A DNA stretch of 64,000 nt, from contig NZ_VULX01000002.1 in NCBI RefSeq assembly GCF_009696465.1, forward strand, positions 173,259-237,258. Direction: 5' to 3'. This DNA comes from Inconstantimicrobium porci. Its GTDB lineage: Bacteria; Bacillota; Clostridia; Clostridiales; Clostridiaceae. Under the pieces are notes generated by a model that saw only the letters and a program-made list of their open reading frames with translations, made no database searches and was not told the origin of the DNA. Position numbers and translations under genes: made by a program. Below, piece by piece: positions 32,771-40,779 of the stretch; the first letter of the stretch is position 1; each line of letters starts with the position of its first letter.

Positions 32771-32820
32771 AAAAAAGCTACTGCATAATGCTTTTCCACA
32801 TTATACAGTAGCTTATTTTT
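32771..32820. terminator. Bidirectional terminator between the unknown gene and disA
   Basis: AAGCTACTGCATAATG pairs with CATTATACAGTAGCTT (16 positions, one mismatch or wobble) around an 8-base loop, with A runs on the left and T runs on the right. It therefore serves both converging genes. Confidence 0.92.
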
Positions 32821-33884
32821 TATATCTTTTTATTGAGACTTACCTGTTCTTTTAATCTTCTTACACCACTTCTTATTGCTTTAGCTCTTGCTTCACCAAT
32901 CCCCTCAACTTGGTCAAGTTCCTCAGTGCTTGCTTCTATTACATTTTTAAGATAAGAGAATTGTTTTATTAGATTTTCTATTACGTTTGAAGGTATTCTT
33001 GGAATCTTGTTTAAAATTCTATGGCCTCTTGATGATATTATATTATCTACTAGCGATTCTCCTGAATATCCAAGCACTTTTGCAATACAGTCAAGATCAA
33101 GAATTTCTTGTGAATCAAGCTTCTGTATTTCCTTATAAACATTACTATAGTTAGATTCTTCACTGCAGTAATCCTTAATAAGCATTATACCATCTTGCTC
33201 TATATATTTAATAAGTTCGTTAAGTTGCATTGAAATAAGTCTTCCCTCGTTGCCAAGTTCTATGATGTATCTTTCAATTTCCTCAACAATCCTCATTACC
33301 ATTTCTGTTCTCTGTATTGCAGTAACAACATCAAATACAGTTGCAAGATCCTGAAATTCTAGTATATTAAGATTATTAACAACTTTTTCAAGTACAGCAA
33401 CATACTTTTCAAGTGTCTGAACAGCCTGATTTGCTCTTGCTATTACTTCATTAGGATCTTTAAGTACATATTTTGTATCGCCTTTATATATAGTGATTAT
33501 ATTTCTTCTCTGTGATATTGCAATAGTGATTCTGCCAGTTTGTTTTGCAACTCTCTGAGCAGTTCTATGTCTTGTTCCTGTTTCAAACGTAACTGTCCCA
33601 GGACTTGGCTGAAGCTGTGTATTTGCATATAAAATTGTTTTTAAATCACTACTTAATATAATTGCACCATCCATTTTTGCAAGTTCATATATGTATGCTG
33701 GAGAATAGCTGGCATTAATTTTAAAACCACCATCAACTATACTCATAACGTCATCTGTATCTCCCAGTACAATAAGTCCGCCAGTCTTTGCTCTAAGTAT
33801 ATTTTCAAGTCCTTCTCTAAGTTGTGTACCAGGACCAACTATCTTTAATATGTCTTTTAATTTCTTATCTTTATCAATCCTCAT
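32820..33884 (-). CDS. disA: DNA-integrity scanning protein DisA, diadenylate cyclase
   Basis: DisA (354 residues) condenses two ATP into cyclic di-AMP and reports on DNA integrity. The catalytic DAC domain has [10 protein letters not shown] (DGA motif) and [15 protein letters not shown] (RHR motif). A helical spine and a C-terminal helix-hairpin-helix domain ([20 protein letters not shown]) bind DNA. The start [13 protein letters not shown] is chosen because GGGTGAAAAG directly precedes it. It follows radA by 90 bases, the usual partnership: RadA is known to restrain DisA in B. subtilis. Confidence 0.96.
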   Translation of the reverse strand: MRIDKDKKLKDILKIVGPGTQLREGLENILRAKTGGLIVLGDTDDVMSIVDGGFKINASYSPAYIYELAKMDGAIILSSDLKTILYANTQLQPSPGTVTFETGTRHRTAQRVAKQTGRITIAISQRRNIITIYKGDTKYVLKDPNEVIARANQAVQTLEKYVAVLEKVVNNLNILEFQDLATVFDVVTAIQRTEMVMRIVEEIERYIIELGNEGRLISMQLNELIKYIEQDGIMLIKDYCSEESNYSNVYKEIQKLDSQEILDLDCIAKVLGYSGESLVDNIISSRGHRILNKIPRIPSNVIENLIKQFSYLKNVIEASTEELDQVEGIGEARAKAIRSGVRRLKEQVSLNKKI

Positions 33885-33974
33885 CTTTTCACCCAATTCG
33901 TATCATATATTTTCGAATCATTACCTTCTATATATATATTTAATAGTATTTTAAATTCTTTTTCAATACATATT

Positions 33975-35357
33975 TTAACTTTTATATACATCCCTTATAA
34001 CATCGTTTAAAGTTTTCATAACTGAAATTTCAATTCCTTTTATACCTGAACCTTTAGGGAACGAATCCTTTGCTACATACACTTTTCTAAAGCCCATTCT
34101 TGCAAGTTCCTTAACTCTGCTTTCAAGTGATGGTACTTTTTTAAGTTCTCCAGTAAGACCTACATCCGCAATAAAGGCAACATCTGATGGTATTCCTTGT
34201 TGTTTTACTGATGAAACTATACTCATTATTACTGCTAAATTTATAGATTGCTCCTTAATTCTCATGCCACCTATAGTCTTGATGATGACATTCTTATCAT
34301 AAAGGTTTATTCCTCCTCTTTCCTCAAGAATAGATATAAGCGTATTTAGCTTATCTTTTCCTAAAGTTTCTCCAATTCTTGTAGGATAAGGAGTAAAACT
34401 CTTTGACACTAGACTTTCAACCTCTGTAATTATCGCTCTTGAGCCTTCCTTAATTACTGAAAGTGTACTTCCTGATACAACTTCTCCTGCATCTCGTTTA
34501 GTCATGAAATATTCAGAAGGGTTATCTATTGATTCCATACCCTTTTCTGTCATCTGGAAGAAGCCACTTTCTCCTGTACTTCCAAATCTATTCTTTGAAC
34601 TTACAAGTCCTCTTAACTCTTCATCACTGTCAGCTTCAATAATAAGCACTGTATCAACAAGATGTTCAAGTGATCTAAGCCCTGCAAGCTCGTCAGCTTT
34701 GGTCATTTGTCCAACTATGATTACTGCACGCTGTCTTTTATCATCCTTTGCTATTCTTAACAGTTCATTAGCACATTCCATTGTCTGAGTTGGTGATCCA
34801 GCTCTTGCAGGCATTGCACTTTCCATAGTAAAAGTCTGTATACTGTCTATAATAAGAAGGTCTGGATCTATATCATTAACCGCAGCTGATACATTATCCA
34901 TGCTTGTTTCCTGCATAACCCAGATATTATCATGTATCTTATCAAGTATTCTGTCTGCTCTGTTCTTAATCTGACTATCACTTTCTTCTCCTGAAGCATA
35001 GATTACCTTATACCCTTTAGTTGCTATTCTGTCAGCAACCTGTAAAAGAAGTGTTGATTTTCCTGCGCCAGGTCTGGCAGTTATTATTGTAATTGAATCC
35101 TTAACTATTCCGCCGCCCATTACTCTATCAAATTCACTTATAGAAGTTACTATTCTATCACTTTTACTAGATGTAACTTCTGAAAGTTTTCTTACTGGTT
35201 TTCTTGATTTAAGTGCAGAAGGTGATGATGGACTTTTTGTATCTTCGATTGTTTCCTCAAATGTATTCCAATTATTACATTCAGGACATTTTCCCATCCA
35301 TTTAGGAGTTTTATATCCACACTCTTTACATACATATGAAGTTTTTATCTTAGCCAT
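33975..35357 (-). CDS. radA: DNA repair protein RadA (Sms)
   Basis: RadA (460 residues) is a RecA-like branch-migration helicase in homologous recombination. An N-terminal zinc finger CKECGYKTPKWMGKCPEC, Walker A ITARPGAGKSTLL, the RadA-specific KNRFGSTGE motif and a C-terminal Lon-like domain (DVAFIADVGLTGELKKV) are all present. It is followed by disA and preceded by a GntR regulator at 17 bases, so these three may be cotranscribed. Confidence 0.97.
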   Translation of the reverse strand: MAKIKTSYVCKECGYKTPKWMGKCPECNNWNTFEETIEDTKSPSSPSALKSRKPVRKLSEVTSSKSDRIVTSISEFDRVMGGGIVKDSITIITARPGAGKSTLLLQVADRIATKGYKVIYASGEESDSQIKNRADRILDKIHDNIWVMQETSMDNVSAAVNDIDPDLLIIDSIQTFTMESAMPARAGSPTQTMECANELLRIAKDDKRQRAVIIVGQMTKADELAGLRSLEHLVDTVLIIEADSDEELRGLVSSKNRFGSTGESGFFQMTEKGMESIDNPSEYFMTKRDAGEVVSGSTLSVIKEGSRAIITEVESLVSKSFTPYPTRIGETLGKDKLNTLISILEERGGINLYDKNVIIKTIGGMRIKEQSINLAVIMSIVSSVKQQGIPSDVAFIADVGLTGELKKVPSLESRVKELARMGFRKVYVAKDSFPKGSGIKGIEISVMKTLNDVIRDVYKS

Positions 35358-35374
35358 TACTTACACCTCTGTTT

Positions 35375-36097
35375 TTATTTTATTTTTGCATCCCTTTTTG
35401 CTATGTTTACTTCAAGCACATATTTATCTGATCTGTAAACAGAATCCTCGACATAAATTACTGTATCATCACTTGTAAAGAACTTGGATTTAGTTCTTAA
35501 AAGCGGAACATCATTATTTACCTTGAATATTTTTCGATATTTCTCATTCATATTAACGGCTACAATAGAAGCATCTGAACTCTTAATATCAAATCCTAAT
35601 GATTTCAGCATTTTAAATAGTGAACCTTCAAGCATATTTTCAGTAACTACGCCGCAGTATTCACATGGAATATATACTATCTCATTAGCTACTATATCCT
35701 CATCTACAATTCTTAATCTGTTTATCTTATATAATTTACTAAATTTAAAAATATCATCATACTCTGAAGGCCTGTCTATTATCTGAAATTCTATAATTTT
35801 TGTTTTAAGTGTTCTTCCTGACTTAGCTATTACTTCAGAGAAGCTCATCATATCTCTCTGTTTTACTTTAGGCTTGCAGACAAATGTACCTCTTCCTTTT
35901 TCCCTTACGAGAATTCCATCTTGTACAAGTTCTCCAAGAGACTGTCTTACTGTCATTCTGCTTACGCCATACTCTTCTGCAAGTTCTCTTTCACTGCTTA
36001 TACATTGTCCAACCTGCCATACGCCCTGCTCTATCTTACATTTAATATCTTCCTCTAACTGATAATAAACCGGAATAGGACTTTTCTTATTTATCAT
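35375..36097 (-). CDS. GntR-family transcription regulator with UTRA domain (HutC type)
   Basis: A 240-residue regulator. The N-terminal winged helix begins PVYYQLEEDIKCKIEQGVW and includes ELAEEYGVSRMTVRQSLGEL; the C-terminal UTRA effector domain spans about residues 90-235. Start MINKKSPIP at 36097 has GGAGG 7 bases upstream. HutC-type members usually sense a sugar phosphate or amino-acid-like ligand; the ligand here is unknown. Its placement directly ahead of radA is odd for such a regulator; no obvious metabolic partner gene is adjacent. Confidence 0.9.
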   Translation of the reverse strand: MINKKSPIPVYYQLEEDIKCKIEQGVWQVGQCISSERELAEEYGVSRMTVRQSLGELVQDGILVREKGRGTFVCKPKVKQRDMMSFSEVIAKSGRTLKTKIIEFQIIDRPSEYDDIFKFSKLYKINRLRIVDEDIVANEIVYIPCEYCGVVTENMLEGSLFKMLKSLGFDIKSSDASIVAVNMNEKYRKIFKVNNDVPLLRTKSKFFTSDDTVIYVEDSVYRSDKYVLEVNIAKRDAKIK

Positions 36098-36311
36098 TTC
36101 ATCACCTCCAGAACTTTTTATTCTGTTCATCTTTAAATTTTCAGTTTAAATTCTTTCTTAATTTTACATTTACATTATTTATTTGTAAAGCTGTTCACTA
36201 CTAAACCAAATCACCTTATCTATAGGAATATTTTATTCAGATTTAGAAATAATAAACTTTAAGAAATGCACTATAGCATTTACATACATATATAAGGAGA
36301 GTGAATATAAA

Positions 36312-36479
36312 TTGCTAAATAAAAATACTTTCTCAATGGATAATATAAAACCACGCAACACTCTACATAATGCCACTGAAGATGTACTATCAAACAATAT
36401 TGATCCTACATTTTATGATGGAGAACTTGAAAATGCAGTGGTAAATTCATGTCTTGAAAATGGAAACGAAATAAAATAA
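36312..36479 (+). CDS. Small hypothetical protein (55 aa)
   Basis: A short frame from TTG at 36312 (reads MLNKNTFSMDNIKPRN) to TAA at 36479, preceded by AAGGAGAG about 10 bases upstream. It is hydrophilic and Asn/Glu rich, with one cysteine near the end and no signal peptide or membrane span. An intrinsic terminator follows within 15 bases, which supports a real transcript. I do not recognise a family. The rest of 36098-36311 is AT-rich upstream region without another gene. Confidence 0.5.
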   Translation: MLNKNTFSMDNIKPRNTLHNATEDVLSNNIDPTFYDGELENAVVNSCLENGNEIK

Positions 36480-36492
36480 TTTATGCTGAAAT

Positions 36493-36541
36493 AAAAAGAC
36501 ACCTGATTAGATTTTTATTATCTAAATTAAGTGTCTTTTTA
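36493..36541. terminator. Bidirectional terminator between the small gene and the ABC ATPase
   Basis: AAAAAGACAC pairs with GTGTCTTTTT, and TTAGAT with ATCTAA inside it. The outer A and T runs allow it to act on both strands, for the plus-strand small gene and the minus-strand ABC operon. Confidence 0.9.
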
Positions 36542-36566
36542 CTTAATATATTATTGTTTTCACTCG

Positions 36567-37211
36567 TCATTTTATTTGTGACAAAACTCCATTTTCCATG
36601 TTATAGACATGATCACATATTTCATCTATATCCTCTTTCATATGGCTTGTTAATAAAATAGTAACAGATTCTGATTTTAATTTTAATAACATCTCCCTGA
36701 TTTCTTCTACACCTTTTGAATCAAGTCCATTCATTGGTTCATCGAGTACCAATAGTTTTGGCTCTTCCATAAGTGCCTGTGCAATTCCCAGCCTCTGCTT
36801 CATTCCTAACGAATACTTTTTTACTGGCAATTTATTTTCAGGGTCTAATCCTACTAAAGAAATAGTCTGCTTTATTTTATCATCACTTATTTTATTCTTT
36901 ATACTTGCTAATATTTTTAAATTTTTAAAACCAGAGTACTGAGGCAAAAATCCTGGATGCTCAATAATCATTCCAAAATCATCCGGGAAACTTCCATTCT
37001 TTATAGTTTTATTAAACACAACTATTTCACCTTCTGTTATGTTAATCAAACCACATATAGCTTTAAACAGCATGCTTTTACCAGATCCGTTTCTGCCAAC
37101 AATCCCATATGCCTTACCCTTCTCAACGTTTAAATTTATATTATCGAGTACTTTTGTACCCTTAATATCTTTTGTTACATTAGTAACTTTAACAACCAAT
37201 TCTTTCTCCAT
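36567..37211 (-). CDS. ABC transporter ATP-binding protein (BcrA/NatA type)
   Basis: A 214-residue ATPase subunit. Walker A is VGRNGSGKSMLF, the Q-loop region is GMIIEHPGFLPQYSGFKNL, the signature is YSLGMKQRLGIAQA, Walker B is LLVLDEPMNGLD, and the switch is LLTSHMKED. Such short ATPases serve ABC-2 type exporters, often for peptide antibiotics, bacteriocins or immunity. It is last of four ABC genes read from 39.6 kb down; the three preceding genes encode membrane partners and a small secreted protein is encoded just upstream. Confidence 0.93.
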   Translation of the reverse strand: MEKELVVKVTNVTKDIKGTKVLDNINLNVEKGKAYGIVGRNGSGKSMLFKAICGLINITEGEIVVFNKTIKNGSFPDDFGMIIEHPGFLPQYSGFKNLKILASIKNKISDDKIKQTISLVGLDPENKLPVKKYSLGMKQRLGIAQALMEEPKLLVLDEPMNGLDSKGVEEIREMLLKLKSESVTILLTSHMKEDIDEICDHVYNMENGVLSQIK

Positions 37212-37234
37212 AATCGAATCCCCCTATTATAAAA

Positions 37235-38002
37235 TCAATGAGCAAGTTCAGATAGATCTTTCTTTACTATTATGATATCTGATATAACCACATTTATAAT
37301 TATTAAAATAATCAAAAAAATCATTGACCATGCTAAACTGAAACCACCTGTAATATGCTTGGAAATTATCCCTTGATTAAAAGGAATATACTTATCAATT
37401 TTAAACACATAGCCTAATTTAATTGACACTAAAGATGTAATTAATAATATTATGAATGACTGAACATGATTCTTGGTAACTAAAACATTAATAATATATA
37501 CGGTTACGAAATAGTAACTTGCTAAGCTTAACAAACTTAAAATCTTTATTACATCATACAATCCATTGAAATTGCTTGCGCTGTTACTCAACCAATTGAT
37601 TATAAATACTATAAAAAAACCTAGTGCAAAATATATTACACAAGATATGATACATGCAAACTGTAAATCTATATGCCATCTGCTCTTATTCCCCAGTCTA
37701 GGAATTGTATAATAAGCCCTTACCATTAATTCCTTAAAGATAAAATTACCTATCACAAAAATAATAAAAAACTGGTATAACACCCATGTAAAAGTCTCAA
37801 TAATATTATCACCTAAGTTTAATGGTCCATAAAACGTATTTTTAATTGTTTGTCCAAAAGCAAAAGTATCATTAACTAAATAACTCTTTGTCAAAAATGT
37901 ATAAACAAAAATAATACACATGCATAATATACCCTTTAATGAAAATATAACCTTACTATTTGCCTTTATAAGATTTAAGTGCCTGAAAATATTATTTACC
38001 AT
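37235..38002 (-). CDS. ABC-2 type permease-like membrane protein (third of three)
   Basis: A hydrophobic protein of 255 residues with about six membrane spans (for example ILCMCIIFVYTFLTKSYLV and YFALGFFIVFIINWLSNSAS). No catalytic motif. ATG at 38002 is preferred; the frame also opens with GTG at 38008. It overlaps the end of the previous permease gene by about 11 bases and is followed 23 bases later by the ATPase, so the operon is tightly coupled. Confidence 0.8.
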   Translation of the reverse strand: MVNNIFRHLNLIKANSKVIFSLKGILCMCIIFVYTFLTKSYLVNDTFAFGQTIKNTFYGPLNLGDNIIETFTWVLYQFFIIFVIGNFIFKELMVRAYYTIPRLGNKSRWHIDLQFACIISCVIYFALGFFIVFIINWLSNSASNFNGLYDVIKILSLLSLASYYFVTVYIINVLVTKNHVQSFIILLITSLVSIKLGYVFKIDKYIPFNQGIISKHITGGFSLAWSMIFLIILIIINVVISDIIIVKKDLSELAH

Positions 38003-38810
38003 AATCACACTCTCTTTTCTTTGTTAATACAGCTCCTATAATATACATAATCACAATCAATGCAATCCAATACAAAAATCTAGATACGATATATGTACCA
38101 TTATTCACTTCATTCACTGATGCATTCAATATATAAATATTATTAGTAAATGAAAACTTAGATAAAGTTCCTGAATCAACAACCATATTTAATATGTTAA
38201 TTGAAATAACAGATATAAAAGAAAGCGCACGCTGTTTAAAGATTAAATTGCATATATTAAATACTATAGAGATAAAAAAAAGGTATAGTGAAGAAAGTCC
38301 ACAAAGAATTAAAGTATAAGATAACGGACTTAAATTTTTCCTTACAATATTAACAGCCGGTTCAACATAAGACTGATTTAATTTTGAACCCATGACATAT
38401 GCAGAATATTGACTCCATGTATTACTAAATCTCATAAAACTTCCAGTTAACAGGCAAATAACAACTATAAATACCACAGTTCCTACTGAAAAAATTAACG
38501 AAGTTAATATCTTTGCATTATAAATTTCCATACTGCTATTAAACCTCACGCTTAGATAGTTATAGAAGTTACCCTTATCAAAAATCTTATAAATCATAAC
38601 TACAAATAATATACCTATGGTATAGAACAGTGATAAATATGAAAATATCTCTATAATATAATCATATATGTTATAACTAAAATTCCTGCTGCTTGTGGTT
38701 TTTAATAAAAATAACATACTTGCAAATATATAAATAATCAGTATTATTAAGAAAATATATATTTTACTAGACTCAATTTTAAAATCAATATAATTACATA
38801 TCCTTTTCAC
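37992..38810 (-). CDS. ABC-2 type permease-like membrane protein (second of three)
   Basis: About 272 residues and six predicted spans (such as IYIFLIILIIYIFASMLFLL and FIVVICLLTGSF). GTG at 38810 has AGGGG 9 bases upstream and is taken as start, although the frame extends to TTG 38819. It overlaps the previous gene's end by about 17 bases. A long extracytoplasmic loop with YVEPAVNIVRKNLSPLSY precedes the second half. Family is not recognised beyond ABC-2-like. Confidence 0.78.
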   Translation of the reverse strand: MKRICNYIDFKIESSKIYIFLIILIIYIFASMLFLLKTTSSRNFSYNIYDYIIEIFSYLSLFYTIGILFVVMIYKIFDKGNFYNYLSVRFNSSMEIYNAKILTSLIFSVGTVVFIVVICLLTGSFMRFSNTWSQYSAYVMGSKLNQSYVEPAVNIVRKNLSPLSYTLILCGLSSLYLFFISIVFNICNLIFKQRALSFISVISINILNMVVDSGTLSKFSFTNNIYILNASVNEVNNGTYIVSRFLYWIALIVIMYIIGAVLTKKRECDYGK

Positions 38811-39579
38811 GTTTAACAACCCCTAAATAAAATAGTCCAATACCAATAAGTAATAGCATTAATGGATATAAAATTTCATGTGTTGTTGTTACTATTATGT
38901 TTAAAGCATAAACTTGTGAAAAATTAAAATTAAACACTCTATTTATACCTAGCTCTTCTATAAGCGTACCGCAAAGAATATATCCAAAGAACGGAATAAT
39001 CAAAACTAAATACCTATTCTTAATCCATGCAGAAATTCCTAATGACAACTCTGAAATAACTGCATAACATATACCTGTAATTAAAACCATAATAATCCCA
39101 TATAAAAGTTTATTGGAATAATATATGCTAGAAAACGGTCCATCTACAACTAATCCATCCGTAGTTCTTATCCCCAATATGCATATTAAGAATATGAACA
39201 TTGTACCACTAGCCATGATTCCTACCACCATACTCGAAATAGCATTCGATATTACTTTTATCCATACATAACTTTTTACTGACATTCTTGAATAAATAAA
39301 CTTAGTAAAACCTGATTCTTTCTCTACAGTGTAAGAATCCGAAAAAATAATTGATGCTAACAGTGGAAAAATAACAACAAGCAATGCTCCTTCAGAGGTA
39401 CTCCTTATTCTAGCAAATACATCTACTGCATCAAAATGCAATCCTATGAATGATATTCCTCCGATATAACAAAATAAATACAAAGGTATAATTAAAGCTA
39501 TAAAAGCTATTATAAAAGATATCATAGCTTTCTTTGAAAATAAGGATCTTCTTAATTCACTCTTTATATAATTATTCAT
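38794..39579 (-). CDS. ABC-2 type permease-like membrane protein (first of three)
   Basis: A 261-residue protein with about six membrane spans and the layout of an ABC-2 permease (N-terminal cytoplasmic helix IKSELRRSLFSKKAMISF, then spans). AAGGAGC precedes the ATG. The last 67 residues are repeated almost exactly at 40274-40477 in a truncated copy. It lies 109 bases downstream of the small secreted protein, and that gap contains ATCAAAAC-type repeats used in the deletion that produced the copy. Confidence 0.82.
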   Translation of the reverse strand: MNNYIKSELRRSLFSKKAMISFIIAFIALIIPLYLFCYIGGISFIGLHFDAVDVFARIRSTSEGALLVVIFPLLASIIFSDSYTVEKESGFTKFIYSRMSVKSYVWIKVISNAISSMVVGIMASGTMFIFLICILGIRTTDGLVVDGPFSSIYYSNKLLYGIIMVLITGICYAVISELSLGISAWIKNRYLVLIIPFFGYILCGTLIEELGINRVFNFNFSQVYALNIIVTTTHEILYPLMLLLIGIGLFYLGVVKREKDM

Positions 39580-39688
39580 ATTTAAGCTGCTCCTTTATAT
39601 ATTACTAAAGACACAAAATATCAACGATATTTTGTATCTTCACATCAAAACAAATACAGTAAAACTAGCATATTTGTTCTAATTAATT

Positions 39689-40091
39689 TTATGGGTATAT
39701 TTGTCCTTCTATATCGCATGCATGCCAAGTGTTAGCATCTGTTTTAATAGTTGCATAAAGAACAGATCCCTGATACAGTCTTCCATCAATATTATAGTAT
39801 ACTTTATAAAAACCAGTTTTATTGAAGTTACCTACTCCAGTACATCTAATTCCCTTATACATCAACCACCAATCTATTCCTGAGCCTCCCCAGCCCATCC
39901 TAGTCACATTAAAATCAGCATCATTATCTTTATTTGTTTTCATAACACCATGTGTATTAACTGATCCAGTTCTAGGCAGTCTCACATTAACGTCTATCGC
40001 ACTCTGTGCGTAAGCAACTTGTCCCATTAAAGCCAGTGCAAAAGCTGCCGTTAAAAAAATGCCTAATTTTTTTTAACATTCTTTTTTTCAT
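39689..40091 (-). CDS. Small secreted protein, signal peptide frameshifted at an A8 run
   Basis: The readable frame from ATG 40027 gives 112 residues beginning MGQVAYAQSAIDVNV, that is, the end of a signal peptide (cleavage after AYA) plus a mature part of about 105 residues. The mature part has two cysteines (GIRCTGVG, WHACDIEG) and a Trp/Gly-rich centre (RMGWGGSGIDWWLMYKG). Upstream, ATG 40091 with AAGGAAG gives MKKRMLKK, but a run of eight A shifts the frame. With seven A the product would read straight through LGIFLTAAFALALMGQVAYA, a textbook signal peptide. The gene heads the three-permease ABC operon, so an exported bacteriocin-like or cell-envelope protein is inferred. It vaguely recalls the small beta-rich secreted proteins beside BcrA-type transporters in bacilli; no family was confirmed. 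Confidence 0.6.
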
Positions 40092-40110
40092 ATTATTACT
40101 TCCTTATAAA

Positions 40111-40150
40111 AGATATGTAATGCATTATATCTAACTATGTTATACCACTT
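40111..40150 (-). promoter_or_regulatory. Promoter and palindromic operator-like site of the secreted-protein operon
   Basis: The palindrome TAATGCATTA (40118-40127) overlaps a TATAAT (40124-40129) on the minus strand, with a second -10-like TATAAC at 40139-40144 and TTGAAT 16 bases before that. The same arrangement recurs at 40581-40615, where the palindrome is TGTAATGTATTACA. A repressor or activator site is inferred from the conservation. Confidence 0.5.
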
Positions 40151-40273
40151 TTACATAATAATTCAATATATTACAGTAATTTTTTTTTACATTGTTTCTA
40201 TTCCTCTATAATACAATATATTGCATCTTTAATATATATTTTGTATTATTTTTAATATAGCTAAACAAACCTA

Positions 40274-40493
40274 TTACATATCTTTTTCACTTTTAACAAC
40301 CCCTAAATAAAATAGTCCAATACCAATAAGTAATAGCATTAATGGATATAAAATTTCATGTGTTGTTGTTACTATTATGTTTAAAGCATAAACTTGTGAA
40401 AAATTAAATACTCTATTTATACCTAGCTCTTCTATAAGCGTACCGCAAAGAATATATCCAAAAAACGGGATTATCAAAACAAATACAGTAAAA
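40274..40493 (-). pseudogene. Remnant of a second copy of permease 1
   Basis: Nearly identical to the 3' end of the gene at 38794-39579 (67 C-terminal residues kept, with FNFNFSQ shortened to FNFSQ). It then jumps, at the shared string ATCAAAAC, into the peptide-to-permease spacer text (AAATACAGTAAAACT, found at 39652-39667). It has no ribosome binding site and is read as a deletion remnant, not a gene. Confidence 0.88.
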
Positions 40494-40502
40494 CTAACGA
40501 AT

Positions 40503-40562
40503 CATATTAAAATCAGCATCATTATCTTTATCTTTATTTATTTTCATAACACCATGTGTATT
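40503..40562 (-). pseudogene. Remnant of a second copy of the secreted-protein gene
   Basis: About 58 bases match 39903-39962 in the middle of the small secreted protein gene (ATTAAAATCAGCATCATTAT and TTTTCATAACACCATGTGTA). A 6-base duplication (CTTTAT) has been inserted, and both gene ends are missing. It lies between the permease remnant and a duplicate promoter, in the original order. Confidence 0.85.
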
Positions 40563-40574
40563 ATCGCTCTTTAT

Positions 40575-40625
40575 TATAAAACTATGTAATGTATTACATT
40601 GACTATTTTATACCACATATTTCAT
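40575..40625 (-). promoter_or_regulatory. Duplicate promoter/operator of the decayed second copy
   Basis: ACTATGTAATGTATTACATT and TTTATACCACATAT align with the promoter of the intact operon at 40111-40150. The palindrome TGTAAT-GT-ATTACA (40585-40598) is better preserved here. It now has no intact gene behind it. The remaining stretch to gatB (40626-40779) shows nothing but AT-rich sequence. Confidence 0.55.
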
Positions 40626-40779
40626 ATTTTTTAATATTTTTATAATTTTTGCTTTCCCCTGTTTAGTATATAAATGTACCATTATATTCCTAACTTTTGT
40701 GAATATATCTTTATAAAAAGGCAAATTCCTCAATACACATTAAAGAATCTGCCCTAAATTAATTTAAGTTATAAATCAT

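Noticed and set aside
40274..40477. A separate small membrane-protein gene
   Set aside because: It is the copied C-terminus of the neighbouring permease, without start signals, inside a deletion scar.
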